Shown here: in pieces, positions 31,944 through 32,317 of the stretch
Layout: the number at the start of each line of letters is the position of its first letter
How positions within the stretch are numbered: the first letter of the stretch is position 1
Assembly: GCA_004352715.1 (NCBI GenBank)
Contig: SCFE01000008.1
Coordinates: forward strand, 1,437,945-1,470,261
DNA length: 32,317 nucleotides
Direction of reading: 5' to 3'
DNA from: Hofstenia miamia
Lineage: Eukaryota; Xenacoelomorpha; Acoela
Program-made: the position numbers and the translations under genes
Notes under the pieces: generated by a model
Database searches by the model: none
Told to the model about the DNA's origin: nothing
Seen by the model: the letters and a program-made list of their open reading frames with translations, nothing else

Positions 31944-32282
31944 ATGTTTTTGATATACGTTCCATTGTCAATAAGCATTGATTCTATGTGTATCACTTTA
32001 TGAGTTATACGATCAATGAATGTTTAAAGAAATTTCATTAAAGCTGTTTTAGATTTAAGATATTTTTATCAATATACTATAAGTGAACAAAAAATTAAAA
32101 ACAATTTTACAAGTGTTTGATAACACGATATGTTGTTACTTGATGTAGTTTTGTCAATTACTTCAGTTCCGGATGATTTTGATATTGCTAATAGTAGGCA
32201 GGATTGTTTCGTGTAATAAATTTTCAGCCTCAGCTAAATTTAACAAAATCTCGTTGGCATGGCCTGTGTATTAAGACCGCCT

Positions 32283-32284
<2 letters not shown>

Positions 32285-32314
<30 letters not shown>
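32285..32314. repeat. (TA)n microsatellite at window end
   Basis: A pure AT run directly abuts the right end of the P-like element. It is the likely insertion target, matching the TA-rich flank on the left side (29872-29886). Confidence 0.92.

Positions 32315-32317
<3 letters not shown>

Larger units (their letters stand above)
29887..32284 (+). mobile_element. THAP/P-element-like transposon, internally deleted
   Basis: Perfect 65-base terminal inverted repeats (29887-29951 and 32220-32284, outer end CAAGGCGGTCTTAATACACA) bound a 2,398-bp element. Flanking octamers ATATGTAT and ATATATAT differ at one base, consistent with the 8-bp target duplication of P elements, but the flanks are (TA)-rich so this is weak. 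Inside are a THAP DNA-binding domain (30523 onwards) and the transposase C-terminus (30866-31943). The catalytic middle is gone, as in KP-type deletion derivatives. It lies directly beside the right arm of the inverted repeat and has no counterpart at the left arm, so it inserted after the duplication. Perfect TIRs suggest relatively recent activity. Confidence 0.85.

Overview
The window looks like AT-rich animal (invertebrate metazoan) nuclear DNA in draft assembly form. The evidence is long (TA)n tracts, N gaps (one of exactly 1000 bases), and a dense graveyard of eukaryotic transposons: a THAP/P-element-like element, mariner, hAT and non-LTR retrotransposon pieces. No bacterial gene organisation, rRNA or tRNA gene is visible. 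I cannot name the species; a cnidarian or an arthropod would both fit. I see no convincing intact protein-coding gene. Nearly every coding signal is broken by stops, frameshifts or internal deletions.

The most distinctive content is a roughly 5.9 kb decayed gene on the + strand (3490-9379). Read across its breaks it gives one large multidomain protein: a long N-terminal region, a GBP/RHD3-like large GTPase domain (P-loop, DFEG, KDV), a helical stretch, a long Cys/His-rich array, and a C-terminal von Willebrand A (VWA) domain. From memory this architecture matches large VWFA/GTPase proteins known mainly from early-diverging fungi and protists. About 2.3 kb of upstream DNA (925-3232) travels with it. 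That whole block recurs in inverted orientation at 26695-29872, minus about 4.45 kb of gene body, so the right copy fuses the upstream module directly to the Cys/His array. A third, much older piece of the upstream module lies at about 25240-25600 in direct orientation. The unit is therefore a repeat family carrying a large GTPase gene, either mobile or repeatedly duplicated. The upstream module holds several coding-looking blocks shared by the two close copies, including a 45-codon frame intact in both.

Layout: 1-924, hAT C-terminal fragment and simple repeats; 925-9379, upstream module plus GTPase/VWA pseudogene; 9400-15774, mostly non-coding, with a 0.46-kb tandem duplication (9781-10707), a 175-bp duplication across a single N, and a small retroelement scrap; 15775-16341, internally deleted mariner with TA target duplication; 16442-18986, two large gaps; 18987-19984, 5'-truncated non-LTR reverse transcriptase (minus); 20571-21990, scrambled duplication joined by single Ns; 24035-24950, hAT transposase core (minus); 26341-26694, retroelement C-terminal fragment abutting the inverted copy; 26695-29872, inverted copy; 29887-32284, internally deleted P-like element with perfect 65-bp terminal inverted repeats.

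These genes do not form a working pathway in this window. The common theme is internally deleted derivatives: mariner, P element, the right-hand GTPase unit, and the VWA domain itself. All readings are by eye; no alignment or database search was run.
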